From CAXMRP01 sp965216515 (GTDB lineage Bacteria; Pseudomonadota; Alphaproteobacteria; Rhizobiales; Afifellaceae), in contig OZ244173.1 of the NCBI GenBank assembly GCA_965216515.1, positions 682,001 through 746,000 of the forward strand: a stretch of 64,000 bases of DNA, in the 5' to 3' direction. Positions 43,913 through 51,702 of this stretch are shown one piece after another. The notes below the pieces were generated by a model. It made no database searches and was not told the origin of the DNA. It worked only from the letters and a program-made list of their open reading frames with translations. Numbering within the stretch: the stretch's first letter is position 1; the number at the start of each line of letters is the position of its first letter. A program made the translations under genes and the position numbers.

Positions 43913-44740
43913 GTGTCAGATCCCACGCTCCCGGCGGCACCATCTTCGGCACCATCTCCGGCACTCGTCGACAGCCATTGCCATCTGGATTTCGACGTCC
44001 TGGCCGGCGACATCGACGCCGTCCTGGCCCGCGCCGCGGCGGCCAACATCGTCCGCATGGTGACCATCGGCACCCGCGTGGCCCGCTTCGAACCGGTGCG
44101 CGCGCTGGCCGAGGCCCACGACCCGGTCTTCTGCTCCGTCGGCACCCATCCCCACAATGCCGACGAGGAGACCGACGTCACCGCCGCCGATCTGGTCGCG
44201 CTCGCCGACCATCCCAAGGTCGTGGCGATCGGCGAGGCGGGGCTGGATTACTATTATGACAATGCCCCGCGCGCCGATCAGGCGCGGGGCCTTCGCACCC
44301 ACATCGCCGCCGCCCGCCAAAGCGGCCTGCCGCTGGTCATCCATGCCCGTGCCGCCGACGACGACATGGCGGCCATTCTGAGCGAGGAACATGCCGCCGG
44401 TGCCTTTCCGTTCGTCCTGCACTGCTTTTCCTCCGGTCGGGCGCTGGCGCAGACCGGCATCGCGCTCGGCGGCTATGTCTCGTTTTCCGGGATTTTGACC
44501 TTCAAGCGCTCTGAAGAACTGCGGGATATCGCCAAAGACCTGCCGGCCGACCGGTTGCTGGTGGAGACCGACGCGCCCTATCTGGCGCCGGTGCCGTATC
44601 GCGGCAAGCGCAACGAGCCGGCCCACATTGTTCACACCGCCGCCGGCCTCGCCGAGACACGCAGTGTCAGCCTGAGCGAAATCGCCGCCCAGACGACGGC
44701 GAATTTCTTCCGCCTGTTCTCCAAGGTGCCGGCGCCGTGA
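43913..44740 (+). CDS. tatD: TatD-family metal-dependent hydrolase/DNase
   Basis: A 275-residue TIM-barrel hydrolase. Metal ligands are visible in VDSHCHLDFD (HxH), IGEAGLDYYY (Glu), VIHARAADDD (His), FVLHCFSSG (His) and LVETDAPYL (Asp). TatD enzymes are 3'-5' exodeoxyribonucleases in DNA repair and degradation. No ATG precedes the conserved core; GTG 43913 or TTG 43904, just after the metG stop, are the candidate starts. Confidence 0.92.
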   Translation: MSDPTLPAAPSSAPSPALVDSHCHLDFDVLAGDIDAVLARAAAANIVRMVTIGTRVARFEPVRALAEAHDPVFCSVGTHPHNADEETDVTAADLVALADHPKVVAIGEAGLDYYYDNAPRADQARGLRTHIAAARQSGLPLVIHARAADDDMAAILSEEHAAGAFPFVLHCFSSGRALAQTGIALGGYVSFSGILTFKRSEELRDIAKDLPADRLLVETDAPYLAPVPYRGKRNEPAHIVHTAAGLAETRSVSLSEIAAQTTANFFRLFSKVPAP

Positions 44741-44789
44741 CCGGCGGTCGGGGAGGGCGGTTCGACCGCCCGGTCAGGGCGAAAGCGGC

Positions 44790-45611
44790 GTGACGGCCCG
44801 CTTCCGCGTCACGGTGCTCGGCTGCGGCACGTCGACCGGCGTTCCGCGCATCGGCAACGATTGGGGCGCCTGCGACCCGGCCAATCCGAAGAACCGGCGC
44901 TCGCGCTGCTCGCTGCTGGTGGAGCGGATCGGCGCGGATGGCGGTATCACCCGCGTGTTGGTCGACACCAGCCCGGATATGCGCGCGCAGGTGCTGGCCG
45001 CCGGGATCGACCGTCTCGATGGCGTGCTCTTCACCCATGCCCATGCCGACCATGTCCACGGCATCGATGACCTGCGCGGCTTTGTCATGCGCATGGGCCG
45101 GCGGGTCGATATCTATGCCGACGCCGCGACGCTGTCGCGGCTGCGCGAAGCCTTCGGCTATTGCTTTGCCACGCCGGCCGGCGGCAGCTATCCGCCAATC
45201 GTCGATGCCCGCGAAATCGCGCCGCTCAAGCCGTTCCGGATCACCGGGGCAGGGGGCGTCGTCCCCGTCCTTCCGGTGCCCCAGGCCCACGGTGACATCG
45301 GCTCGCTGGCCTTCCGGTTCGGCGCGCTCGCCTATTCCCCCGACGTCAACGATCTGGACGCCGACGCCGTCGAGGCGCTGGCCGGCCTGAGGATCTGGAT
45401 CGTCGATGCCCTGCGCCCGCGGCCCCATCCCAGCCATTTTTCGCTTCCCCAGGCGCTTTCCTGGATTGAGCGGCTGGCGCCGGAGCGGGCCGTGCTGACC
45501 CACATGCATATCGATCTCGACTACGATACCGTCATGGCCGCCACACCGGCGCACATCGCGCCGGCTTATGACGGCATGGTCCTGGAGTGGACTGATGACG
45601 GAGTGGACTGA
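44790..45611 (+). CDS. PhnP-like metallo-beta-lactamase-fold phosphodiesterase
   Basis: A 273-residue MBL-fold enzyme, starting with GTG. It opens VTVLGCGTSTGVPRIGNDWGACDP and carries the metal motif THAHADHVHG (about 80-89), a further DIGSLAFRFG strand, and THMHIDLDY near the end. Relatives hydrolyse cyclic phosphodiesters (PhnP) or process RNA ends. It regularly follows tatD in alphaproteobacteria. Its last codons lie within a 16-bp tandem duplication that changed the C-terminus from TDD to TDDGVD. Confidence 0.88.
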   Translation: MTARFRVTVLGCGTSTGVPRIGNDWGACDPANPKNRRSRCSLLVERIGADGGITRVLVDTSPDMRAQVLAAGIDRLDGVLFTHAHADHVHGIDDLRGFVMRMGRRVDIYADAATLSRLREAFGYCFATPAGGSYPPIVDAREIAPLKPFRITGAGGVVPVLPVPQAHGDIGSLAFRFGALAYSPDVNDLDADAVEALAGLRIWIVDALRPRPHPSHFSLPQALSWIERLAPERAVLTHMHIDLDYDTVMAATPAHIAPAYDGMVLEWTDDGVD

Positions 45612-45615
45612 TGAC
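45584..45615. repeat. 16-bp perfect tandem duplication at a gene end
   Basis: ggagtggactgatgac at 45584-45599 is repeated at 45600-45615. Because 16 is not a multiple of three, it moved the stop codon of the phosphodiesterase gene. Confidence 0.92.
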
Positions 45616-45635
45616 TGAGAGGACAAATTACTGAA

Positions 45636-46544
45636 ATGGTCGGCCAGGCGGCGGGCGGCGCGATTGCCATCGACACGGCCCTGGTCCGGCGGCTTGTCAG
45701 GTCCCAGTTTCCCCGTTGGGCCGATCTTCCCCTGGAAGATATCAAGTCCGCGGGCACCGACAATGCGCTCTTCCGGCTCGGCGATACGATGAGCGTGCGC
45801 TTGCCGCGCCATCGCCGCGCGGCCCCGCATGTGGCCAGGGAACACCGATGGCTGCCAAAGCTCGCCCCCCTGCCGCTGGCGATTCCCGCGCCCCTCGCCA
45901 TGGGAAGGCCGGATGCCGGCTATCCCTGGGCCTGGTCGGTCTATGGTTGGCTGGACGGCGCGGCGGCGACCGATGCACCTGTCGATCCCATGGACCGGGC
46001 GGCACGGGATCTGGCGGCCTTCATACACGCCCTTCAGGCCATCGACGCCACCGGCGGGCCGCCCGGCGGCCCGTCCAACGAATTCCGGGGCGCACCTCTG
46101 GCGACCCGTGACAAGCCGATGCGTTCAGCAGTGGCGAAGCTGGCCGATCTGTACGATCCGGCGGCGCTCGCCGCCATCTGGAACACGGCGCTTGCCGCAC
46201 CGGTTTGGACCGGTACGCCGGTCTGGGTCCATGGCGATCTGCAACCGGGCAATCTGCTGGTGAAATCCGGACGCCTGTGTGCGGTCATCGACTTTGGCCT
46301 GCTGGGCGTCGGTGATCCGGCCGTCGACCTGATCATCGGTTGGTCGCTCCTGCCGCCGGCCGCCCGGGCGGTGTTCCGCTCCGCGCTTGCCGTTGACGAT
46401 GCGACCTGGACGCGCGGTCGCGGCTGGGCGATATCGACGGCGGCGATCGCACTTGCCTACTACCGCCAAACGAACACGACCCTGTCCGCCATTTCCCGGC
46501 ATACCATCGACGCGTTGTTGGCGGACCGGCGTCATATGGCTTGA
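45636..46544 (+). CDS. aminoglycoside-phosphotransferase-family (APH) small-molecule kinase
   Basis: A 302-residue protein of the APH/choline kinase fold. The catalytic loop is VWVHGDLQPGNLLV near residue 199 and the metal-binding motif is AVIDFGLLGVGDPAVDL. The N-lobe line AGTDNALFRLGDTMSVRLPR matches predicted aminoglycoside phosphotransferases. The environmental members of this family are mostly of unknown substrate, so antibiotic resistance should not be assumed. The start ATG 45636 has GAGAGGAC about 12 bp upstream. Confidence 0.82.
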   Translation: MVGQAAGGAIAIDTALVRRLVRSQFPRWADLPLEDIKSAGTDNALFRLGDTMSVRLPRHRRAAPHVAREHRWLPKLAPLPLAIPAPLAMGRPDAGYPWAWSVYGWLDGAAATDAPVDPMDRAARDLAAFIHALQAIDATGGPPGGPSNEFRGAPLATRDKPMRSAVAKLADLYDPAALAAIWNTALAAPVWTGTPVWVHGDLQPGNLLVKSGRLCAVIDFGLLGVGDPAVDLIIGWSLLPPAARAVFRSALAVDDATWTRGRGWAISTAAIALAYYRQTNTTLSAISRHTIDALLADRRHMA

Positions 46545-46568
46545 CCGGCACATATGGCTTGACCGGCA
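46533..46568. repeat. 18-bp perfect tandem duplication
   Basis: catatggcttgaccggca at 46533-46550 and again at 46551-46568. The first copy contains the stop codon of the APH-family gene. Confidence 0.92.
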
Positions 46569-46631
46569 CCGGCATCCGGAATGGCGTTTGCCGTGGTCGG
46601 GGGCAGGCGTCGCTCCTGGCAGGATATACCC

Positions 46632-46660
46632 TTGACAGCATATGACTTTAAACATATATT
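46632..46660 (+). promoter_or_regulatory. strong sigma-70-type promoter of the toxin-antitoxin module, with an internal inverted repeat
   Basis: TTGACA (46632-46637), exactly 17 bp, TATATT (46655-46660). Inside it an inverted repeat, ATATG at 46640-46644 and CATAT at 46653-46657, is a candidate operator for autoregulation. It is an AT-rich island in GC-rich DNA. Confidence 0.7.
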
Positions 46661-46686
46661 TTGCCGGCCAAAGGAGAAAATCCGCA

Positions 46687-47052
46687 GTGCCACGTCCTGT
46701 CGAGCCGGTTCGCAAGTACCGTGATGAGGTTCTGGGGGACTTCGATTCGCCGACAACGGCGTGTGTAACCGGTGCCGATTTTCTCCTTGAGGAACTGGAA
46801 GAACATGATCCGGACCTTGAGGAGAGATGCGGATTGCTCGCCGGTCGCTTCGAGCTCTACGCGCTGCGGATTCCCAAATGCGCGCAATTGGCGCTCATCG
46901 TCTCTTTGGACATGTCCGCGCGCAAGAAACCCTGGCCGTGCATCGTCCACGGCCTTGCCAACAGGCGGTATCGGCCATGCGAGATCGGACGCCGGAAAGC
47001 AGAAAAACACTTCGACCTTGTCGACCCAAGCTGGGAGCCAGCAGATGCCTGA
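46687..47052 (+). CDS. putative toxin of a HigBA-like toxin-antitoxin pair
   Basis: A 121-residue protein of uncertain family. The second half (FELYALRIPKCAQLALIVSLD...WPCIVHGLANRRYRPCEIGRRKAEKHF) resembles, weakly, the RelE/HigB pattern in which an HGF-like strand is followed by a P-x-x-EI helix. The start is taken as GTG 46687, after AAGGAG (46671-46676). The in-frame ATG at 46642 lies within the promoter spacer and cannot be used. It overlaps the downstream HTH gene by 8 bp. Toxin identity is inferred from size, order and partner. Confidence 0.55.
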   Translation: MPRPVEPVRKYRDEVLGDFDSPTTACVTGADFLLEELEEHDPDLEERCGLLAGRFELYALRIPKCAQLALIVSLDMSARKKPWPCIVHGLANRRYRPCEIGRRKAEKHFDLVDPSWEPADA

Positions 47053-47398
47053 CAAAAATTTCAGATCGCAATTGCGCGCGCGGCGGCCGGATATCGCCCG
47101 CGCGGTCAACGCCAACGAGCTCAAGCGAAAGCTCGCTCTGGCGCTCAGGGCCTTGCGCAAGGAGAAGGGCCTGACGCAAAAGGACATCGAGGGCAGGTCG
47201 GGGCTTACGCAACCGATGATTTCCAGGCTGGAAGCGCCGACCGGGTCGCTGCCCAACTGGGACACGACCATGCGATACGTCACCGCCTGTGGCGGCCATA
47301 TGCTGGTCGGGTTCTCCGCCGACAAGTTCGATGAAGATGATTTCGTCGGTTCCGACGGCGAAGATCGCCGCGAAATGGTCGCCGCGGTCGCTGTTTAG
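47045..47398 (+). CDS. XRE-family HTH protein (putative antitoxin)
   Basis: A 117-residue protein with a Cro/C1-type helix-turn-helix (about 34-90): LALALRALRKEKGLTQKDIEGRSGLTQPMISRLE. It ends in a short acidic tail (DKFDEDDFVGSDGED), common in antitoxins that wrap their toxin. It overlaps the upstream gene by 8 bp and the downstream small membrane-protein gene by 1 bp. It probably represses the promoter at 46632. Confidence 0.75.
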   Translation: MPDKNFRSQLRARRPDIARAVNANELKRKLALALRALRKEKGLTQKDIEGRSGLTQPMISRLEAPTGSLPNWDTTMRYVTACGGHMLVGFSADKFDEDDFVGSDGEDRREMVAAVAV

Positions 47399-47700
47399 TG
47401 CCGGGCGCGGCAAACGTCGTGGCCGGCGCCGGCATTAACTGGTGGCTCAACCTGGCCACCGCGCTGGGGATCGCCGTGCTCGCCGTCCCGGTCTGGTCGC
47501 TCAACATGCGCAAGAAGAAGCTCCAGCAGGTCCGCGACGCGCTTCCCGCCGAACCAAAGGCCTTCAAGGATCGCGTCAGGGCCATCCTGGTCGACAGGCA
47601 CAATCGCGACGTCGCCGACTGGCGGCGAATCGACGAGGTCTGCCTCTATGTCGGTTATGGGCTGCTGCTCGGCAGCGCGGCGGCCCGGCTTTGGGTTTGA
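47398..47700 (+). CDS. small two-span membrane protein
   Basis: A 100-residue protein starting with GTG in a TAGTG overlap with the HTH gene stop. Residues about 14-34 (WWLNLATALGIAVLAVPVWSL) and 80-99 (VCLYVGYGLLLGSAAARLWV) are membrane segments. Between them lies a basic/charged loop (MRKKKLQQVRDALPAEPKAFKDRVRAILVDRHNRD). No family recognised. The overlap suggests co-translation with the toxin-antitoxin-like pair, but it may be an independent conserved gene. Confidence 0.55.
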   Translation: MPGAANVVAGAGINWWLNLATALGIAVLAVPVWSLNMRKKKLQQVRDALPAEPKAFKDRVRAILVDRHNRDVADWRRIDEVCLYVGYGLLLGSAAARLWV

Positions 47701-48066
47701 CGGATCGCTTTCCACGGCGCCGCAGGTTGTCTTTGATCGCTTTCCACGGCGCCGCGGGTTGTCGCTGCCGGTCACCGGATCATCGAATCAATCCCACTAT
47801 TTCGTTCCATAATATATCTTATGCGACAATTTGATAATGGATATCCAATGGATATCCCGGGAAAACGGTGCATGCCGGCTGGGTGCGGCGCCGCGGAAAC
47901 TGCCCTTCCGGTGCCCGGACCGCCCTTTCGGTGCCCGGATGGTCTGGCCGATTGTCTGGCCGCGCAATTGCACCGCATTGCATCGGAGTTTCGTTTCCGC
48001 CATGAACCCCTTCCGGAGACACTCCGGCTCTGAAACCGCCCGCCAACAAAACCTTGAGGATGCGCC
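47701..48066. other. repeat-rich intergenic region with an AT-rich centre
   Basis: 366 bp with no supported gene before mazG. It contains the 32-bp-period duplication at 47703-47763, an AT-rich stretch near 47797-47850 with two GGATATCC palindromes, and short GTGCCCGGA and GTCTGGCCG duplications near 47910-47970. A 70-codon open frame here is rejected. Confidence 0.5.
47703..47763. repeat. imperfect tandem duplication, 29-bp units, 32-bp period
   Basis: 47703-47731 and 47735-47763 are identical except for one A/G difference; each starts gatcgctttccacgg and ends ggttgtc. Confidence 0.88.
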
Positions 48067-48930
48067 ATGACCGCCAGCGCCGACACCGGCTCCATGGAAA
48101 CGCTGCTCGACATCATGGCCGCCCTGCGCACGCCGGTCACCGGATGCCCCTGGGACCTGGAACAGGATTTTTCCACCATCGCCCCCTACACCGTCGAGGA
48201 AGCCTACGAGGTGGCCGACGCCATCGCCCGCGGCGACCTGGACGATCTGCGCGACGAGCTGGGCGACCTTCTGCTTCAGGTGGTCTTTCACGCCCGCATG
48301 GCCGAGGAAGCCGGCGCATTCGACTTCGGCGATGTCGCCGCGGCCATTTCCGCCAAGATGGTCCGCCGCCACCCCCATGTGTTCGGCCCGGCGGCCGGCG
48401 GCGGCATCGGCTCCGATGCCGTCAAGATCCGTTGGGAAGACATCAAGGCCGCCGAAAAGGCCGACCGCGCCGAACGCCGCGCCACATCCGATACAGCCGA
48501 CGCACAGACCGGGCTCCTGGACGATGTTCCGGTTTCGTTCCCGGCTTTGCTGCGTGCCGAGAAGCTCCAGAAACAGGCCGCCCGGGTCGGTTTCGACTGG
48601 GACGATCCGCGGCTGGTGCTCGACAAGATCGAGGAGGAGATCGGCGAACTGCGTGCCGAGCTGGATGTCGTAGCGCCAGCGAACGAGCGGCCCAGCGAAC
48701 GGATCGGCGAGGAGATCGGCGACCTGCTGTTCGCGCTCGCCAACCTCGCCCGCCACCTCAAGGTTAACGCCGAGGATGCGCTTCACCGCACCAACCGCAA
48801 GTTCATCCGGCGGTTTGCGGCCATGGAAGCCGCCGCAGCAGCCGCAAATACCGACCTGAACACCCTTTCGCTCGATGCGATGGAGGCGTTGTGGACGGCA
48901 GCCAAGGCAGCGGAATCGCCGGACGCCTAG
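48067..48930 (+). CDS. mazG: nucleoside triphosphate pyrophosphohydrolase
   Basis: A 287-residue two-domain MazG. The metal-binding motif of the first domain is visible as TVEEAYEVADAIARGD...DELGDLLLQVVFHA (about 39-78), with a degenerate repeat in the second domain (KIEEEIGELRAEL...GEEIGDLLFALANLARHL). It hydrolyses NTPs to NMP and PPi, cleaning nucleotide pools and affecting ppGpp. It is convergent with hflX, 21 bp apart. Confidence 0.95.
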   Translation: MTASADTGSMETLLDIMAALRTPVTGCPWDLEQDFSTIAPYTVEEAYEVADAIARGDLDDLRDELGDLLLQVVFHARMAEEAGAFDFGDVAAAISAKMVRRHPHVFGPAAGGGIGSDAVKIRWEDIKAAEKADRAERRATSDTADAQTGLLDDVPVSFPALLRAEKLQKQAARVGFDWDDPRLVLDKIEEEIGELRAELDVVAPANERPSERIGEEIGDLLFALANLARHLKVNAEDALHRTNRKFIRRFAAMEAAAAAANTDLNTLSLDAMEALWTAAKAAESPDA

Positions 48931-48951
48931 AAGCGTCCCGGCCGCCGCAGG

Positions 48952-50379
48952 TCAGGCCGCCGCCCGGGCGAGACGCACTGGCGCCACCCCTGCCCGCCGC
49001 GCCCACGCCCGGAAGGCTGAAAGCCGGGCCGCCGGCACGCGCGCCGTGATCCGCGCCGCGCCGGTTTCCGGGTCGTCGGTGCGTCCCAGCACTTCGGTAT
49101 TTTCATACAGCCACGCCGCCTGGCCAAGCTGCGCCGGCGCAAACTGCACCGTCATCACCGGCCGGCCGGCCGACAGACGGGTTTCGACCGCCGCAAGCAG
49201 GTGGTCCAGGCCCTCGCCGGTGGCGGCGCTTGTTGCGATCGCCCGCCCGGCGGCGATGGCGCCCCGTCCCGCCAGCGCCTGGCGCAGCGCGGCGGGCAGG
49301 AGATCGATCTTGTTCCACACTTCCATGATGCGCGGATCGTCAGGCGGAACGCCGAGATCGGCCAGCACACCACGCACGTCGGCCGCCTGGGCTTCCGTTT
49401 CCGGCGATGCGATATCGCGCACATGCACGATCAGTTCCGCCTCCACCACTTCCTCCAGTGTCGCGCGGAAGGCGGCGACGAGCATCGTCGGAAGCTCGGA
49501 AATGAAACCCACCGTATCCGACAGCAGGATGTCCCCGCCATGGGGCAGCGTCACCTTGCGCAGGGTCGGATCAAGGGTCGCGAACAGCATGTCGCGCGCC
49601 GGCACCCCGGCGCCGGTAAGCTGGTTGAAGAGCGTCGATTTGCCGGCATTGGTGTAGCCAACCAGCGCCACCGCCGCGTGGCGCCCCCGCTTGCGGTTGG
49701 CGCGCTGTGCCGCCCGCATGCCCGCCACGCCGGAAAGCGCCTTTTCGATCGCCTTGATCCGGGTCTGCAGTTGCCGGCGATCGGCCTCGATCTGCGTTTC
49801 GCCGGGGCCGCCGAGGAAGCCGAAGCCGCCCCGTTGCCGCTCCAGATGGGTCCACGAACGCACCAGCCGGCTCTTTTGATAGTTGAGATGGGCGAGTTCA
49901 ACCTGCAGGCGCCCTTCCCGTGTTCGGGCCCGTTCGCCGAAAATCTCCAGGATCAGCCCGGTCCGGTCGATGACCTTGCACTGCCAGGCTTTTTCCAGGT
50001 TCCGCTGCTGCACCGGCGAGAGCGGATGGTCGACCAGCACCAATCCGGCGGCATGCGCCGCCACGCGGTCGCCGATCATCGTGACTTTGCCCTTGCCGAT
50101 CAGGGTCGCCGGCACGGCGCGCCGGCGGCCGACGCATATCGTTTCGCAAACCGCAAGCCCGATCGCCACGGCGAGGCCGCCGGCCTCTGAGGCCCGCTGG
50201 TCCGCACTGCGCATTGGCCGGTCGCCTGCGCCCTCCCCGCCGTCGCCCGCTGCCGGACCCGCGCCGATCTCTGCGATGACGATGACACAGCGCTCACCGC
50301 CCACGCCCTGCGGCGCCGGATCGAAGCCGTCCGCCCGAACCGGGATGTCCCGTCCTTTTTCGGTACCGCCTGACCGCAA
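48952..50379 (-). CDS. hflX: ribosome-associated GTPase
   Basis: A 475-residue GTPase with the HflX N-terminal domain (LSPVQQRNLEKAWQCKVIDRTGLILEIFGERARTREG), the glycine-rich RQRGGFGFLGGPGETQIE linker and G motifs GYTNAGKST (G1), DTVGF (G3) and NKID (G4). HflX splits stalled 70S ribosomes. The TTG at 50379 directly follows the hfq stop (TGATTG), giving an N-terminal extension of about 55 residues rich in Gly/Ala; a later start is possible. Confidence 0.9.
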   Translation of the reverse strand: MRSGGTEKGRDIPVRADGFDPAPQGVGGERCVIVIAEIGAGPAAGDGGEGAGDRPMRSADQRASEAGGLAVAIGLAVCETICVGRRRAVPATLIGKGKVTMIGDRVAAHAAGLVLVDHPLSPVQQRNLEKAWQCKVIDRTGLILEIFGERARTREGRLQVELAHLNYQKSRLVRSWTHLERQRGGFGFLGGPGETQIEADRRQLQTRIKAIEKALSGVAGMRAAQRANRKRGRHAAVALVGYTNAGKSTLFNQLTGAGVPARDMLFATLDPTLRKVTLPHGGDILLSDTVGFISELPTMLVAAFRATLEEVVEAELIVHVRDIASPETEAQAADVRGVLADLGVPPDDPRIMEVWNKIDLLPAALRQALAGRGAIAAGRAIATSAATGEGLDHLLAAVETRLSAGRPVMTVQFAPAQLGQAAWLYENTEVLGRTDDPETGAARITARVPAARLSAFRAWARRAGVAPVRLARAAA

Positions 50380-50631
50380 TCAGTCGCCTTCCGTCTCTTC
50401 GGCATCGGCATCGAACAGCTGAACCGGCTGCGACGGCATGACCGTGGAAATCGCGTGTTTGTAAACAAGCTGGGAATGCCCGTCACGTCGCAACAACAGG
50501 CAGAAATTGTCGAACCAGGATACGATTCCCTGAAGTTTCACGCCATTGACGAGAAAGATCGTCAACGGGATTTTGGATTTCCGGACATGATTGAGAAACG
50601 TATCTTGCAGGTTGTTACTCTTGTCTGCCAT
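50380..50631 (-). CDS. hfq: RNA chaperone Hfq
   Basis: An 83-residue Sm-like protein. Sm1 is FLNHVRKSKIPLTIFLVNGVKLQGIVSWFDNFCLLLRR and Sm2 is QLVYKHAISTVMP, with the invariant YKH. It forms a hexamer that pairs small RNAs with mRNAs. It is short-tailed, as in other alphaproteobacteria. Start ATG 50631 (MADKSNNLQDTF). It is linked to hflX, as is nearly universal in this class. Confidence 0.98.
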   Translation of the reverse strand: MADKSNNLQDTFLNHVRKSKIPLTIFLVNGVKLQGIVSWFDNFCLLLRRDGHSQLVYKHAISTVMPSQPVQLFDADAEETEGD

Positions 50632-50715
50632 GTGTTCGTCTGCCGCTTTCCAGAATTCGTGTTGTTGCCCGCTCCAAATTGCGAAACAAGTGATTAGGTT
50701 CAAGGCCGAAGGCGA

Positions 50716-50721
50716 ATTATA
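50716..50721 (-). promoter_or_regulatory. candidate -10 box of hfq
   Basis: A perfect TATAAT on the minus strand, 85 bp before the hfq start. The -35 is not clear. Immediately upstream, ATTGCC (50733-50738) and GGCAAT (50744-50749) form an inverted repeat with a 5-nt centre. Confidence 0.5.
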
Positions 50722-50791
50722 ACCTCCCCCAGATTGCCTGAACGGCAATTATTCCGTCGGTTGACGACATTTTGACATCACCTAACGGCAA

Positions 50792-51655
50792 CTACAATGA
50801 CGTTCTTGGTGCTTGCGCGCGGAACAGCGCAAAGAGTTTGCCGGCAATCTCGCCCGGCACGCCATTGCCGACGGTCCGCTCGCCGATCGCCACGACGGGC
50901 GTGACCCCGAGACTGGCGGAGGTCACGAAGGCTTCCCGTGCTGCCTGGGCTTCGGCGACGGTGAAACAGCGTTCCTCCAGCCTGTAGCCCGCCGCGCCCA
51001 GTCCCGCTTCCAGCGAGGCGCGGGTCACGCCGGGCAGAAGCGCCCGGCTGTTCGGCCGTGTCACCAGCACGCCATCGCCGGTGACGATCCATGCCGTATT
51101 CGACGAACCTTCCGTAACATACCCGTCCCGGTCCACCAGCCACACATCATCGACACCGGATTCGCGCGCCTTCTGCCGGGCAAGCACATTGGGCAACAGC
51201 CCGACCGTCTTGATATCGACCCGTGCCCAACGCTCATCGTCGGCCACCGCGACACAAATGCCGCGCGCCACACCCGCAATCTGCCGGGCCGGATTGGCAA
51301 CCTTGGCGGTCACCACCAGTGCCGGCGGCGTGCCGGCCGGCGGAAAGACATGGTCACGGGCCGCCACACCCCGCGACACCTGGAGATAGACGCTGCCGAA
51401 CCGCACCCGGTTGCGCCGCGCCACCTGCCGGATGATGAATTCCAGCGCCCGCCTTGTCACCGGCATGGCCATGGAAAGGGCGCCCAGGGAGCGCTCCAGC
51501 CGGTCAAGGTGCCGGACCTCGTCGATCAGCGCGCCGTCATGGATCTCGATCACTTCGTAGACCGCATCGGCGAACTGGTAGCCGCGATCCTCCACATGCA
51601 CCAGCGCCTGATCATAGGGCCGGTAACGACCGTTGACATAGGCGGTGCGGAACAT
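50792..51655 (-). CDS. dat: D-amino-acid/branched-chain class IV aminotransferase
   Basis: A 287-residue PLP-dependent class IV aminotransferase. The PLP lysine is K149 in VDIKTVGLLPNVLARQKARE, followed by EGSSNTAWIV. It begins AYVNGRYRPYDQALVHVEDRGYQFADAVYEV, close to D-alanine aminotransferases of alphaproteobacteria, where it sits between trkH and hfq as here. It interconverts D-Ala and D-Glu for cell wall precursors. ATG 51655. Confidence 0.92.
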   Translation of the reverse strand: MFRTAYVNGRYRPYDQALVHVEDRGYQFADAVYEVIEIHDGALIDEVRHLDRLERSLGALSMAMPVTRRALEFIIRQVARRNRVRFGSVYLQVSRGVAARDHVFPPAGTPPALVVTAKVANPARQIAGVARGICVAVADDERWARVDIKTVGLLPNVLARQKARESGVDDVWLVDRDGYVTEGSSNTAWIVTGDGVLVTRPNSRALLPGVTRASLEAGLGAAGYRLEERCFTVAEAQAAREAFVTSASLGVTPVVAIGERTVGNGVPGEIAGKLFALFRAQAPRTSL

Positions 51656-51702
51656 GGCTGAATCCTTGTGTCGCGGCCCGGTGCCGGGACCCCGGCGGGC
51701 AT

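Noticed and set aside
42201..43964. 587-codon open frame opposite metG
   Set aside because: Antisense shadow of a gene with unmistakable HIGH and KMSKS motifs.
45636..46544. Antibiotic resistance gene
   Set aside because: It has the APH kinase fold, but environmental members with this architecture are mostly of unknown substrate; fold alone does not support resistance.
46642..46686. ATG start for the toxin-like gene at 46642
   Set aside because: The codon sits in the spacer between the -35 and -10 boxes, so it would not be in the transcript.
47821..48033. 70-codon open frame before mazG
   Set aside because: No ribosome site, repeat-derived composition and no recognisable domain.
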